DNA of 64,000 bases from Lepus europaeus (taxonomy: Eukaryota; Chordata; Mammalia; Lagomorpha; Leporidae), in contig NC_084835.1 in the NCBI RefSeq assembly GCF_033115175.1, forward strand, positions 62,726,448 to 62,790,447, read 5' to 3'. Under the pieces are notes generated by a model, which did no database searches, was not told where the DNA came from, and saw only the letters and a list, made by a program, of their open reading frames with translations. Below are positions 54,486 to 64,000 of the stretch, one piece after another; position 1 is the first letter of the stretch, and each line of letters opens with the position of its first letter. Position numbers and translations under genes: made by a program.

Positions 54486-54960
54486 AGTAGTTAATGACAG
54501 TTAATTTTAGGTGTCAACATGACTGGATTGAGAAATACCTACAGGACTGGTAAAGCATCATTTGGGGTGTGTCTTTGAGGGTGTTTCCAATGTGACTGGT
54601 ATGCGAGTCCATGGCTCATGTTGGGGAAGATCATCTTCAGTGTGGGTGGGCACCATCCAAATAGCTAGGGGCATAGATAGAACCAAAAAGTATGATTTTT
54701 TTTCTCTCTCTCTGGAAACACTCTTCTTATCCTCCCCAGAACAGCAGAATTCCACATTCTCCAGCTTTGGAACTCCACATTTACACTGGAGTCCTCCCTG
54801 AGAATCATTCCATGGGCTTCCATGATTCTGAGGACTTCAGATTTACACTAAGAGCTATGTTACAAGCACCCCAGGGACTCCAATTTGCAGACAACCTGTC
54901 TTGAGATTCCTCTGCAATTGTGTCAGCCAATGCCCTTAACAGCACCCCCATCTGTCTATC
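54486..54960 (+). mobile_element. MLT2-type ERVL LTR
   Basis: TGACAGTTAATTTTAGGTGT, CAACATGACTGG, TGGGGAAGATCATCTTCAG and GGGTGGGCACCATCCAAATA follow the MLT2 order. It lies directly next to a MaLR fragment, as at 31 kb. Confidence 0.7.
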
Positions 54961-54976
54961 CCATTGCTTTGTTTCT

Positions 54977-55307
54977 TTTTTTTTTTTTGACAGGCAGAGT
55001 GGATAGTGAGAGAGAGAGAAACAGAGAGAAAGGTCTTCCTTTTTTGCCATTGGTTCACCCTCCAATGGCCGCTGTAGCCGGCGCATTGCGCTGATCCGAA
55101 GCCAGGAGCCAGGTGCTTCTCCTGGTCTCCCATGTGGGTGCAGGGCCCAAGCACTTGGGCCATCCTCCACTGCCTTCCCAGGCCATAGCAGAGAGCTGGC
55201 CTGGAAGAGGGGCAACCGGGATAGAATCCGGTGCCCCAACCGGGACTAGAACCCGGTGTGCCTGCGCCACAAGGCGGAGGATTAGCCTGTTGAGCCACGG
55301 CGCCGGC
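54977..55307 (-). mobile_element. CSINE, full length, young
   Basis: Poly(T) start and CACGGCGCCGGC end. TGCTTTGTTTCT at 54965-54976 and 55308-55319 flank it. Confidence 0.92.
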
Positions 55308-55319
55308 TGCTTTGTTTCT

Positions 55320-56400
55320 CTAGAGATCTCTAAGACAGGAAACTTAATTCTCCCTTTTTAGGTAACCTAACATATTTATAGCTCCTGAGGACCAGAGTGG
55401 GATTATCGTTGGAGAGGGGGCTATAGTTTGCCTACTATATTGTCATTGCAAAGGCTGGGACAGGATTGGAGAGTTGAGGTTTCCCCCTGAAAGCATGAAC
55501 TGCTTCCCCCTCTAGCACAGGGTATTTGGATTCCAAAAGAAATGATGCAAAGGCAGGAAAATCAAGAGAAGCTCTTGTGAAGCACTGGAGGCCTCCACAG
55601 ATTGTATGGCAGGGCTGGGCATGACTGGAGAGCAAAACCTCCTCAACGACCCAGGGCAGCTGACAGCTGGCATGGAAAGTGGAAAACAGTCTCCTGACAG
55701 CCCAGGAAGCTGGTACTGGTGGTTCAACTGTCAAACAAAAGAGCTCTCCAGGATCTCCCAGGTGCTCATAAGTCAGTTCTGCGAAACAGCTCTGATCCTG
55801 ACTTAGAGGCATAAGAAATAGGTGGCAAACTGAGTCAAACTAACTATCCCACAAAGGTTATTCCCAGCACAGTTATAGATCAGCCTGGAGCACCTTCTCC
55901 TATCTCTGGCACCTGGATACAAATAAGGCATAGTTTTATATTGAGTAAATATAACTGACTTTCATCTATACCATTCTTTTATACAAACCATTCAAATAAA
56001 AGTCAATATTTGAAGATACACAAAGAGGCATGGGTATGTGACCTAGAATTAAAATAGGAAAAAGCCAATAGCAGCAGATCCATGTGACCCAGCCATGGGC
56101 ATTACCAGCTATGGATGTTGATGTCACTTGCTGAAGAAGCTAAGGGATAAAGACTCAAACAGCTAGAACTAATACAGAATTCTGGTTAGGGACTATATTT
56201 CTCATGGGGGTTTGGGCCAGCAATCTGGAAACTATATGTTTACCAGAGTTGAATAACTAAGAAAATACAGATAATGAGAGTCAAGTTTCAAACTGTCAGA
56301 GAAGAAAGTTACAAATTAGGGAAACAGAAAGGTCTGAGCCCTGTGGTGTTGGAATGGAAGTGGAGATATTTAAAAATACACGTTTTAAAAAAATGTGTAT
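55320..56400. other. Unique sequence, nothing recognised
   Basis: Overlapping open frames on both strands at 55435-55812 have no recognisable domain. Confidence 0.4.
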
Positions 56401-56401
56401 T

Positions 56402-56476
56402 CAGGGTTGGATGCATGGCACAGCAGGTGGGTGCTGGTTCTAGTCCTAGCTGCTCCTCTTCTGATCCAGCTCTCTG
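56402..56476 (+). mobile_element. CSINE 5' fragment joined to L1
   Basis: GGATGCATGGCACAGCAGGT to CTTCTGATCCAGCTCTCTG, the first third of a SINE, stopping abruptly at L1 sequence. Confidence 0.6.
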
Positions 56477-57735
56477 AAAGAATGACAATCACCTTAAATA
56501 GCACTCTGACCTCATAATCAGTCCCTTAGGCAGTCTGGTCTGGCTGAAAAGCCCAGGTGAGTATTTCAGCCAGAACACTGTGGCAAAGGATGTTCTATAT
56601 GAAGGATCTCTGTGGGTGAGACCCTAGTGGAAAGAAGTGGCCACCAAAGAATGATGTACTTTTCTCTGAAGGGAGAAGAGAACTTCCACTTTGCTTATGG
56701 CCTTGCTGAGTTGTGATCCAAAAGGCTTCCACAGCCTAGGCAGCTCATGTCATGAACCTTGGATGATCACTGATGTCATGCATAGAGTGTTAATTATTAA
56801 ATAAACAACAAGAATCACTGTGCACTAACTTCCCATGCAGGACCTCTGCCTCAGAGAGTTGTATTATGAGGCTTAATAGTAAAACTTGTTCTCAAAGAAT
56901 CATTTCCTTTTAGTGTATTAAGCAGAGGATATTCTTATGTCTCATAAGTTATAGTTATGTCTAAAAGCTTGCAAAGATGTATCATTCTTTGGTTCTTCTT
57001 TAAAGACAATTAAGTTTCTAAAAGGAAAGGGGGCAGAAGGCAGGACAAAGAAAGAGAAAGAAAAGGGAGAAAAAGCTCAACAGGCTAATCCTCCGCCTTG
57101 CGGCGCCGGCACACCGGGTTCTAGTCCCGGTCGGGGCACCGATCCTGTCCCGGCTGCCCCTCTTCCAGGCCAGCTCTCTGCTGTGGCCAGGGAGTGCAGT
57201 GGAGGATGGCCCAAGTGTCTGGGCTCTGCACCCCATGGGAGACCAGGATAAGCACCTGGCTCCTGCCATCGGAACAGCGCGGTGCGGCGGCCATTAGAGG
57301 GTGAACCAACGGCAAAGGAAGACCTTTCTCTCTGTCTCTCTCTCTCACTGTCCACTCTGCCTGTCAAAAATAATAAAAAAAAAGGGAGAAAAAGAGGAAA
57401 AGAAAGCAAAAAGCAAAGAAAGGAGATAAAAGTGAAAATAAATTTAAGTGAAAATAAATTTGAACAGCCCTGTCTGGAATGTTGAGGACAGTTTTTGTTT
57501 TGTGGTTTTTTTTTTCCTCTTTTTTCTTCTTTTTCTTTTTCTCCCTCATAGAAAGTGCTAAACTACCTAGAATAGAGTTAATCCTCTGCATATAAAGTTA
57601 AATGAAAATGGATCTTGGTATAAAAAATAGGATGGGGAATGGGAGAAGGAGGAGGAGGGGTGGGAAAGCAGGTGGGAGGACAAGTGTGGTGGGAAAAATT
57701 ACTATGTTCCTAATGTTGTATTTATGAAATGTATG
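56477..57735 (+). mobile_element. L1 3' UTR, sense, interrupted by a CSINE
   Basis: TAGCACTCTGACCTCATAAT, CACTTTGCTTATGGCCTTGC and GTGCACTAACTTCCCATGCA are the sense versions of the antisense L1 at 22.8-23.9 kb. After the CSINE it continues with AATGAAAATGGATCTTGG and a GGTGGGAGG end. Confidence 0.8.
57076..57379 (+). mobile_element. CSINE, 5'-truncated, young
   Basis: Begins CTCAACAGGCTAATCCTCCG, lacking about the first 15 bases of the element. AAAAGGGAGAAAAAG at 57061-57075 and 57380-57394 is a perfect duplication, so it was truncated on insertion. It sits in an L1 3' UTR. Confidence 0.92.
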
Positions 57736-57879
57736 CAGACAAAAGAAAAGGAGAAGTGATTACTAAATTTCCGGTGCCAGGTGAGTTCTAGGACCAGCTT
57801 TGCAAGTAGGACTAAGGATGGCATCTTGGGTCTCTGGTACTTCCCTCCTTCATATCCAAGTCTGGTACCTCATCACAGG

Positions 57880-58090
57880 CCCTAGCATATCATTGCACAC
57901 TCACACAAGGACAGTCACTGCAGTAATCACATCCATCACCTCACACATAATTGCTACGACAACCCCGCAAGGTGGGCATCTTCATTTGACAGCTGATAGA
58001 ATTTGAGGTTTGGCCATTTCTTCAACCCAGAGAGATAATGTACCCCAACATCAAACAGCGGGTAAGCAGTTGGCTCTCATCTGCACTCAC
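57880..58090 (-). repeat. MIR-like element
   Basis: CATCACCTCACACATAATTG, CCCCGCAAGGTGGGCATCTT and GGCCATTTCTTCAACCCAGA fit an antisense, diverged MIR. Confidence 0.4.
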
Positions 58091-58790
58091 AGTGAGTGCA
58101 GTTCTTCCTCATCCTATTCTGAATCTTTTGCATTTCATTGAAATTAGACATAAATAATAACTTTCCCTCTCCTTATCACAGAACATTTTGGAAGATAAAG
58201 GATGATACCTTGAAAAATACCTAGCAAGAAATGCTATAAATCCTATTTTTTCATTGTTGCCACAAGCGTAGGTAGTTTTAACAAAAAGAAAGGTCTCAAG
58301 TACATCAATCAACGTGACAGTTGAAAAACCAAATTCAGGGTCTCCTGCATTTCTTTTCCATATTACAATAGTATCCAAAAATGTGAGTTTCCAAAATTGT
58401 TAGTTTGCTCTCCCTCTCTTTTTTCTTAATGTGTCTGAGCTTTTATGTTTTGTATATTTGATTCCTATCCTTGGATAATGGGAAGGTTTTTGTAAGTGGT
58501 TACAACTCAAAGCAACTGACAGTTCACAACCTGTTACAAAACATGTGCTTCCAAAGCGACTCTAGTAGTTCTGTTTCAGCAAGCATTGGCCCCAATATTA
58601 CCAGCAACACTACTACACGCATTGCAGCTACTGGACACTGGCAGGTGAAAATAGAGACCCCTGTGCTCTGTGCAGACACAAACCCTTGCTTTGCCCTGTG
58701 TCCTGGTGGTGTTGTTGTCTTTCACTGCAAACAGGACATGGTGGGTTGCTCCAGTGAGCAGGGTGCTTGTGATAACTTCAAAGAGGAGAT
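58091..58790. other. Unique sequence with a 108-codon open frame
   Basis: A frame at 58471-58797 (+) has no recognisable domain, no similarity I know of, and ends at the edge of an LTR. Probably chance. Confidence 0.3.
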
Positions 58791-58791
58791 G

Positions 58792-59157
58792 TCTTAGTTT
58801 CTTGATCCCAGGAATTGATAAAGGATAGAGGTTTATTTAGCCTGAAGTTCTGGAAGCTGGGAAGTCCAAGAGCTTGGCTCTGGCACCCGGTGTGAGGCGT
58901 TCTACTGCGGCCTGTTGAGGCAGAGCACATCACATGGTGAGACAGAACGGCATGTCAGCTTGGTTATGTTAGTGATGCTAGCTTGGTTCTCTCTTCCTTT
59001 TCTTATAGAAGAGGCCACCCTGGGAACCCCACCATTGAAACCTCCTTGCATCCTAATTACCTTTCATAGGCCCCACCTCCAAACCCCATCACCATATGAC
59101 TTTGGGGATTAGATCTCCCACACATGAGCTTTTGGGGGACACATGCAGATCATGGCA
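58792..59157 (-). mobile_element. MaLR (MST/MLT1-like) LTR
   Basis: Antisense LTR order: TGTCTTAGTTTCTTGATCCC, AGAGGTTTATTTAGCCTGAA, GGCCCCACCTCCAAACCC and GGGGGACACATGCAGATCAT. Confidence 0.65.
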
Positions 59158-59307
59158 GGAGTTGTCTTTGTCCTGCCCTTGTTGTGGAATCATCTCTCAG
59201 AGGGTGAGACATGGCTATTGCAAATTTTTGCTGATTAAAGCAGTCATGTTGAACTTCAAATAAAAAATAGCCTTAATGAAATAAAGAGTCTAAGTTTCTA
59301 GAACAGA

Positions 59308-59523
59308 AGTAGACAGTTTTTCTCCAAAGGGCCAGTTAGCAAATATTTTTGGCTTTGAAAGCCACGTGGTGTCTGTCTCAATGACTCAGCTCTGCTGTAG
59401 TGGCAAGCAAGCAGATTTAGTATGCAAACAAATGGGCTCATGTCTGTTCCAATAAAGCTTTATTCATAAAAACAGACAGCAAGTTGGATTTGGTATATAG
59501 ACTGCAGCTTGCCAACTGTTCTA
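59308..59523 (+). mobile_element. hAT-Charlie-type DNA transposon remnant
   Basis: TTTTCTCCAAAGGGCCAGTT, AGCAAATATTTTTGGCTTTG, CAATAAAGCTTTATTCATAA and CAGCTTGCCAACTG match a common non-autonomous hAT element. Subfamily not assigned. Confidence 0.6.
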
Positions 59524-59577
59524 TTCTAGAACATCAGCAGACTTTGCTCTACACATTTTCTTCTCAGGATACCCAGG

Positions 59578-59914
59578 TGTCTTAGTCCATTTTGTGCTAC
59601 TATAACAGAACACTGCACATGGGGCAATCTATAACAAACAGAAATTTATTGGCTCACAGTTCTGGAGGCTGAAAATTCCAAGACTGAGGGGCTGGCATCT
59701 GGCAAGGGCCTCCTTGTGGGACCTCCCATGGTGGAAAGACAAAGAGGGGGCAAGAGATTGAACTTCCAGCCTCCTGCTCTATTTTGTAATTGGCATTAAT
59801 CCATTCATGAGGACAGGCCTTTACAAATTCAACCCTTCCTATTAGATTCCACCTCTCAGCATGCTTGCATTGGGTTTTAAGTTACTTTTTGGGGGTTGCA
59901 TTCAAACCATAGCA
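59578..59914 (-). mobile_element. MaLR (MST/MLT1-like) LTR, complete
   Basis: Runs from TGTCTTAGTCCATTTTGTGC to TTCAAACCATAGCA, with TATTGGCTCACAGTTCTGGA and TAATCCATTCATGAGGACAG in the proper antisense order. Both LTR ends (TG and CA) are present. Confidence 0.75.
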
Positions 59915-60031
59915 ACAGAGACTCATTAAGTCTCCTATTCATAATGCATCACTCTTTTGAGGGCGTAAGCAGTTTCCATACTCAAGTGCAGGAATTTATA
60001 GATGTGAAGTGCATGAGATTGGTTTATATAT

Positions 60032-60224
60032 GAGGGGTAATTCATGGAAAATGGAATTAAAAGAGTTTATTTTTGTCTGAAAGCTGCTGAAATTCATGAA
60101 GGGTCTTCCAAACTTTTATGCAAAATATGTATAATAAAAATTAGTCATGGATTTTAAATCTTTTTTCTACCCAAAGAAATTTATATTTTAATTCTATTTT
60201 CCATGAACTTTTTGAAGTACCCTC
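60032..60224. mobile_element. Mariner-like miniature elements, copies 9a and 9b
   Basis: A left half (GAGGGGTAATTCATGGAAAA) in + sense followed by a complete - copy whose right end is CCATGAACTTTTTGAAGTAC followed by CCTC, the best-preserved terminus in the window. Confidence 0.55.
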
Positions 60225-60264
60225 ATATTTAGCCTTTTAAAATGATGAATACCCGTACTAATCT

Positions 60265-61170
60265 TTTTCTTTTTTAAAGGCTTAATTCACTTTACTTTTC
60301 TCGTGTAAAATCCCATGTTGTAGCCACAGCTGGAACATGGGTCCTCTGCACAGACGCTCTGGGTGAGTCTTCACAAGATGATCCATGAACTCCTGATAGG
60401 GAGACTTGGTGAACACAATCTGTTTCCAGAGGTCAGGGGTCAGATAGCTGTAGGTCTTAGAGATAGCACGGAAGGTGGCCTTGGCGAAGTTGCCCAGGGT
60501 GGCAGTGCACCCCCTGGCTGAGGTGCAGCAGTCGTCAGTACCAGCGATCAGTGGCAGCTTCTTGGGGACAGGGGCAGGGACGATGCCAGTGCCCCTGGGA
60601 GCAGGAATGAGATGCACCAGCATAGAGCCACAGCTCAGGTCACCCGGCAAGGCATGGTGTGGGGTTTGCTGATCTGTTCCCCTAGTAGCCTCTCCACATG
60701 GGCACAATGGACAGCTTGGCCAGGATAATGACCCTTCAGATGGCAATGGCCACCTTCATGGAACACTTCATGCCCAGGCCAATGTGGCCATTGTAGTCCC
60801 CAATGGCAACAAATGCCCTGAACCTGGCCACTGGCCAACCCGTGTCTGCTTCTGCACCCGCTCCATCTTCATCACCTCAGGCTTGAGAGCTGCCACCAGG
60901 AAGAAGTCAACGATCTCAGACTCCCTGATGGGCAGGGAGAGGAGGTGGATCACCAGGAATTGAGCTTTGTGTCCTTGACCAGGTAGCCCCGCTTGGTGGC
61001 AGGGAGCCACTCCTTGTCCTTGGCCTTGCCTCAGCCAGCTCTGCGGCCTGCGCTGCAGTCCTGAGTGCAGCCGCCAGAGCCTCCACAGAAGCCGCCACGA
61101 CCTCCTATTCCAGGAACCCTAGGGCCTCTGGGCCCTCCTGCTGCACCGGCACACCGGCATCATCCACCAT
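60265..61170 (-). pseudogene. RPS2: Processed pseudogene of ribosomal protein S2 (uS5)
   Basis: Reading from ATG at 61170 to about 60300, pieces of RPS2 appear in order: the MADDAG-like start, [60 protein letters not shown] and [16 protein letters not shown]. Several frameshifts break it, an early in-frame stop occurs, and the original stop has changed to a Trp codon, so the last open part (60746-60282) runs on. There are no introns, and an A-rich tail follows the short 3' UTR. GATTGGTA near 61200 and GATTAGTA after the tail may be a decayed target duplication. It is surely non-functional as a ribosomal gene. Confidence 0.93.
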
Positions 61171-61199
61171 TTGGTGTCCTCTCAATAAAGAAGCTACCA

Positions 61200-61510
61200 A
61201 TCATTTTTAAATATCAAAGTGAAAATAGACTGTGAGTGTTAAGAACACACAAGCCAGCATACTTGGCGCAGTGTCACATCCTACAGCTGGGAGTGGACTG
61301 CTTTTGCAAAAATGGATTCAGTATGATGACAAAAGAACTCTACCAGAAGCCTGTGTACTGAACCACATCTGGAAGGAAGCTAGGTCATAGGATAGACAGC
61401 AGTCATACTGGGCTACCACACAGATGATCTTGAGAGATCATAAATTACCTTTACAGGTTCATAGTAGCTTTTTTCCCAACGTAGTATGAATTTCAAAGTA
61501 GGTATGCTTT
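61200..61510. other. Unique sequence, nothing recognised
   Basis: Flank between the RPS2 pseudogene and the next SINE. No feature recognised. Confidence 0.4.
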
Positions 61511-61511
61511 A

Positions 61512-61835
61512 ACGGGTTAAGCCGGTGTCTGGGATGCCAGCATCTCATCTGGGTGCCGGTTCAAGTCCCAGCTGTTCCACTTCAATTCAATCCCTGTTAA
61601 TGGCCTGGGAGATGCAGCGGAAAATCACCCAGGTGTCTGGGCCCCTGCCACCCATGTGGGAGACCTTATAAAGCCCCTGGCTTCTGGCTTTGGCCTGGCT
61701 CAGCACTGACTGTTGCGGCCATCTGGAGAGTGAACCAGTGGATGGAAGATATCTCTCTCTCATTCTCTGTCTCTCACAATCTCTCTCTGAGATTCTGATT
61801 TTCAAAATAAATAAATAAATCTTTCAAAAAAGAAG
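61512..61835 (+). mobile_element. CSINE, middle-aged, slightly 5'-shortened
   Basis: Sense copy: GATGCCAGCATCTCATCTGG and GGTTCAAGTCCCAGC B box; GGGCCCCTGCCACCCATGTG core; AAATAAATAAATAAAT tail. Confidence 0.82.
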
Positions 61836-61891
61836 AAAAAAGTAGTTTTGCTTATTCAGTGAAATTTGGAATAAATCAGCAATTGAATTTT

Positions 61892-62216
61892 TTAAAAATA
61901 TTTATTTATTTGAAAGGCAAAGTTACAGAGGAAGAGACAGAGGCAGAGAGAGAGAGAGAAATCTTCCATCTGCGAGTTCACTCCCCAAATGGCCACCATG
62001 GCCAGGGCTGAGCCAGACCGAAGCCAGGATCCAGGAGCTTCTTCTAGGTCTCTTATGTGGGTGCAGGGGCCCAAGCACTTGGGTCGTCTTTCCCAGACGC
62101 ATTGGCAGGGAGCTGGATCGGAAGTGGATCACCCAGGACTCAAACCAGGGCCCATAAGGGATGCCCACACTGTAGGTGACTGCTTAACCTGCTAAGCCAC
62201 AATGCTGACCCCCCAC
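61892..62216 (-). mobile_element. CSINE, middle-aged
   Basis: Antisense copy with GGGGCCCAAGCACTTGGGTC core and GCCACAATGCTGACCCCCC end. CAATTGAATTTT at 61880-61891 and 62217-62228 flanks it exactly. Confidence 0.9.
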
Positions 62217-62393
62217 CAATTGAATTTTAATGATAGTTGTCTTCAGTATTCTGCCTTTGCATTAAAACCATAGCCTGTTGTATCAAACGTAATTACAGCC
62301 AGTAGATGGCATCTAATAGCTAGAATAATATTTTGAACCTACTACTAACATCTGACTTGCTGATTCACGAGGGCTGAGAGCTCACCCTCTGAT

Positions 62394-62394
<1 letters not shown>

Positions 62395-62439
<45 letters not shown>
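62395..62439 (+). repeat. (TA)n microsatellite
   Basis: About 22 perfect TA units. Likely variable in length between individuals. Confidence 0.95.
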
Positions 62440-62440
<1 letters not shown>

Positions 62441-63490
62441 GAATAGTTTAAGTTTCAGTCCTGCTTGTCACAGTGGAATTTAGAATTTTCATTCAATAAA
62501 TCCATATAAACAATTTAAAGGGAAAATAAAGCTTTCAATCTGCAATTCTACACAATAAGCAGACTAATGTTCTGAATTTTAAAAATGGTTATAATTTAAA
62601 GACATTAAGCATTTCAAATGCAGTTAGTTCTCTTTGACTGAATAAAGCCAAGTTGTTAATTGTTGGACTAACACCAAAAGTTATAATGAGTGTAACACCA
62701 AACACCTTCCAATTTGGATATATTCCATGAGAGTCAATTGAGTTCAAAAGTTTCACAAATAATTAAATTACTGAATAGGATAGAACAGAAGCAGAAACCC
62801 AACAGATTGAATTCTGTTCCTTAGAGCTCAGTTTGCTTTGCAGCAGACTGCATTTAGCTGCTTGCAATTACATCAAACTGAAATCATTAAAAACCGATCC
62901 ATTTTCTTATGCAACCTCAGGAACGCCAATGGGATTCACCACATACAGATAAGATGCTTCCTAAAAGGAGGTGGAATCTGCCAGTCTCAACTCTTTCTTA
63001 TCTCTGCAATGCTTATCATAGTCAGTTATCTTAGATTATAAATAATTTGAGGTCAAGAATAAAAAAATGCTCCTTATGATACACATATTGTGGCATTTGA
63101 GTTCCAGTTTGATTGTGTAAGTAAAATAACATTCTTGGAAATGCAAAAGACAGTTTTGTGGTGGGTAAAAGAATCATCTAATCAGAAATGTGTTTCTTAT
63201 TTTAATCATGAGCCATAAAGACAGCAAACCCCATGTCATGCTGCAGTAAAGGTTGCATCAGCGTTTCATCCAATATTTATAGTGTAAAAGGAGCTCTGCG
63301 GTCTGAGTCCACTGTAACATTAATCTTCCTGCTTTCTTTATCCTTCATTCTGTTCAGTTGGCTTGCTACCCCTCCCCCAGCCAAGTGGGCTCCCCAGTGC
63401 CCTTCTAAGAATGGTGATAATTGAGTGTGGAGTGCGTCTGTAAGAAGAAATCCAGATTACACACCAATATGTGTTTGGCAAAACGTTCTG
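62440..63490. other. Unique AT-rich sequence
   Basis: About 1 kb without recognised repeats, notable for this window. No exon recognised. A conserved non-coding element is possible but not shown. Confidence 0.35.
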
Positions 63491-63495
63491 GGAGA

Positions 63496-63715
63496 GGCAG
63501 GCAGTTCAGCCTGGCAGTTAAAACACCTGCATCCCATATCAGAATGTCTAGGTTCAATTCCTGGCTCTGGCTCCTGACTCCAGTTTCCTGCAAATGCGGA
63601 CCCACATATCTGCAACCCACATGGGAGACCTGGATTGAATTCCCAGCTCCCAGCTTGGGTCCTGGCTTAGCCTTGGCCGCTGGGAGGAAGGAGCTTGCTC
63701 TCTCAAATAAGGAAA
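63496..63715 (+). mobile_element. Old CSINE-related SINE
   Basis: CAGTTCAGCCTGGCAGTTAA, CATCCCATATCAGAATGTC and GGTTCAATTCCTGG B box, with a duplicated ACATGGGAGACCTGGATTGA core; 3' part shortened. Confidence 0.65.
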
Positions 63716-63720
63716 CAGAA

Positions 63721-63906
63721 CACGTTTATGGAAAATTGAATTAGGAGATAAGTTTATTTCATTGCAAAAATTTTGGAAATGCATGCATATGAGAGGTCAT
63801 CAGTCAACAGAAAATACATGTTATGAAAAACTATGTATGGATTTCAAAATTTTTTTGCACCAAAATTAATTTCTACTTTTCCATGAGCTTTCTGCAGTAC
63901 TACTGT
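63721..63906. mobile_element. Mariner-like miniature elements, copies 10a and 10b
   Basis: A left half in + sense (GAGATAAGTTTATTTCATTG) followed by a - sense copy with TATGTATGGATTTCAAAATT and CACCAAAATTAATTTCTAC. Confidence 0.5.
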
Positions 63907-64000
63907 AGAATCACATCGCGTCCTAGGGGAGCTGCATTGTTTAAGGAGGGAGTCGGGGATGACCATCCCAGGTTGTTCCAGTCTGAGGGCTTCTAGGATG

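Noticed and set aside
11052-55307. tRNA-like B boxes such as GGTTCTAGTCCCGG
   Set aside because: These lie inside CSINE copies, which descend from a tRNA gene. No complete cloverleaf stands apart from them, so no tRNA gene is called.
58471-58797. 108-codon open frame with Cys-rich end
   Set aside because: No recognised domain and it ends at the edge of a MaLR LTR; most simply a chance frame.

Overview
This is mammalian nuclear DNA, almost certainly from a lagomorph and most likely European rabbit (Oryctolagus cuniculus). The evidence is about thirty copies of the lagomorph-specific tRNA-derived C repeat (CSINE). These have a GGCCGGCGCC head, a body carrying a polymerase III B box, a CT-rich 3' part and a poly(A) tail. 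Several young copies have perfect target-site duplications. L1 3' ends, MIR, MaLR/ERVL LTRs, hAT and mariner-like remnants complete a typical eutherian repeat landscape. Species and family names come from recognition, not a database search.

There is one protein-coding gene with strong support: TMEM200C, a two-pass membrane protein of the TMEM200 family, on the + strand at 6930-8810. Its whole 626-codon reading frame lies in one exon. A CpG island of about 1.8 kb (2755-4560) lies upstream and ends in a strong splice donor (3975). A tandem NAGNAG acceptor sits at 6834-6838, 90 bases before the start codon. The inferred model is a CpG-island promoter and untranslated exon 1, a 2.9 kb intron, and exon 2 with the coding region and a 3' UTR running to one of several AATAAA signals (first at 9567). 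In human, TMEM200C lies between L3MBTL4 and EPB41L3. If synteny holds, L3MBTL4 is off the left edge and EPB41L3 off the right, and 10-64 kb is intergenic.

Layout: 1-2.75 kb unique upstream flank with a MIR; 2.75-4.56 kb CpG island; 3.97-6.83 kb intron; 6.84 to about 9.6 kb coding exon and 3' UTR; 10-37 kb CSINE, MIR, mariner-like and L1 fragments in unique DNA; 37.8-45.4 kb an L1-dominated block, almost all antisense, with an opposite-strand L1 nested inside at 40438-41215; 45.4-53 kb mostly unique, with a possible antisense terminal exon or decayed gene at 47593-48321; 53-60 kb old LTRs, an L1 and hAT/MaLR remnants; 60.2-61.2 kb a processed RPS2 pseudogene on the - strand; 61.5-64 kb SINEs and unique DNA.

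I found no undescribed multi-gene system. The points most worth a second look are a predicted spliced upstream ORF whose stop overlaps the TMEM200C start codon as ATGA, the patchwork nested L1 at 40 kb with a near-identical inverted arm, a recurrent mariner-like miniature element present about ten times, and the possible - strand terminal exon at 48 kb.
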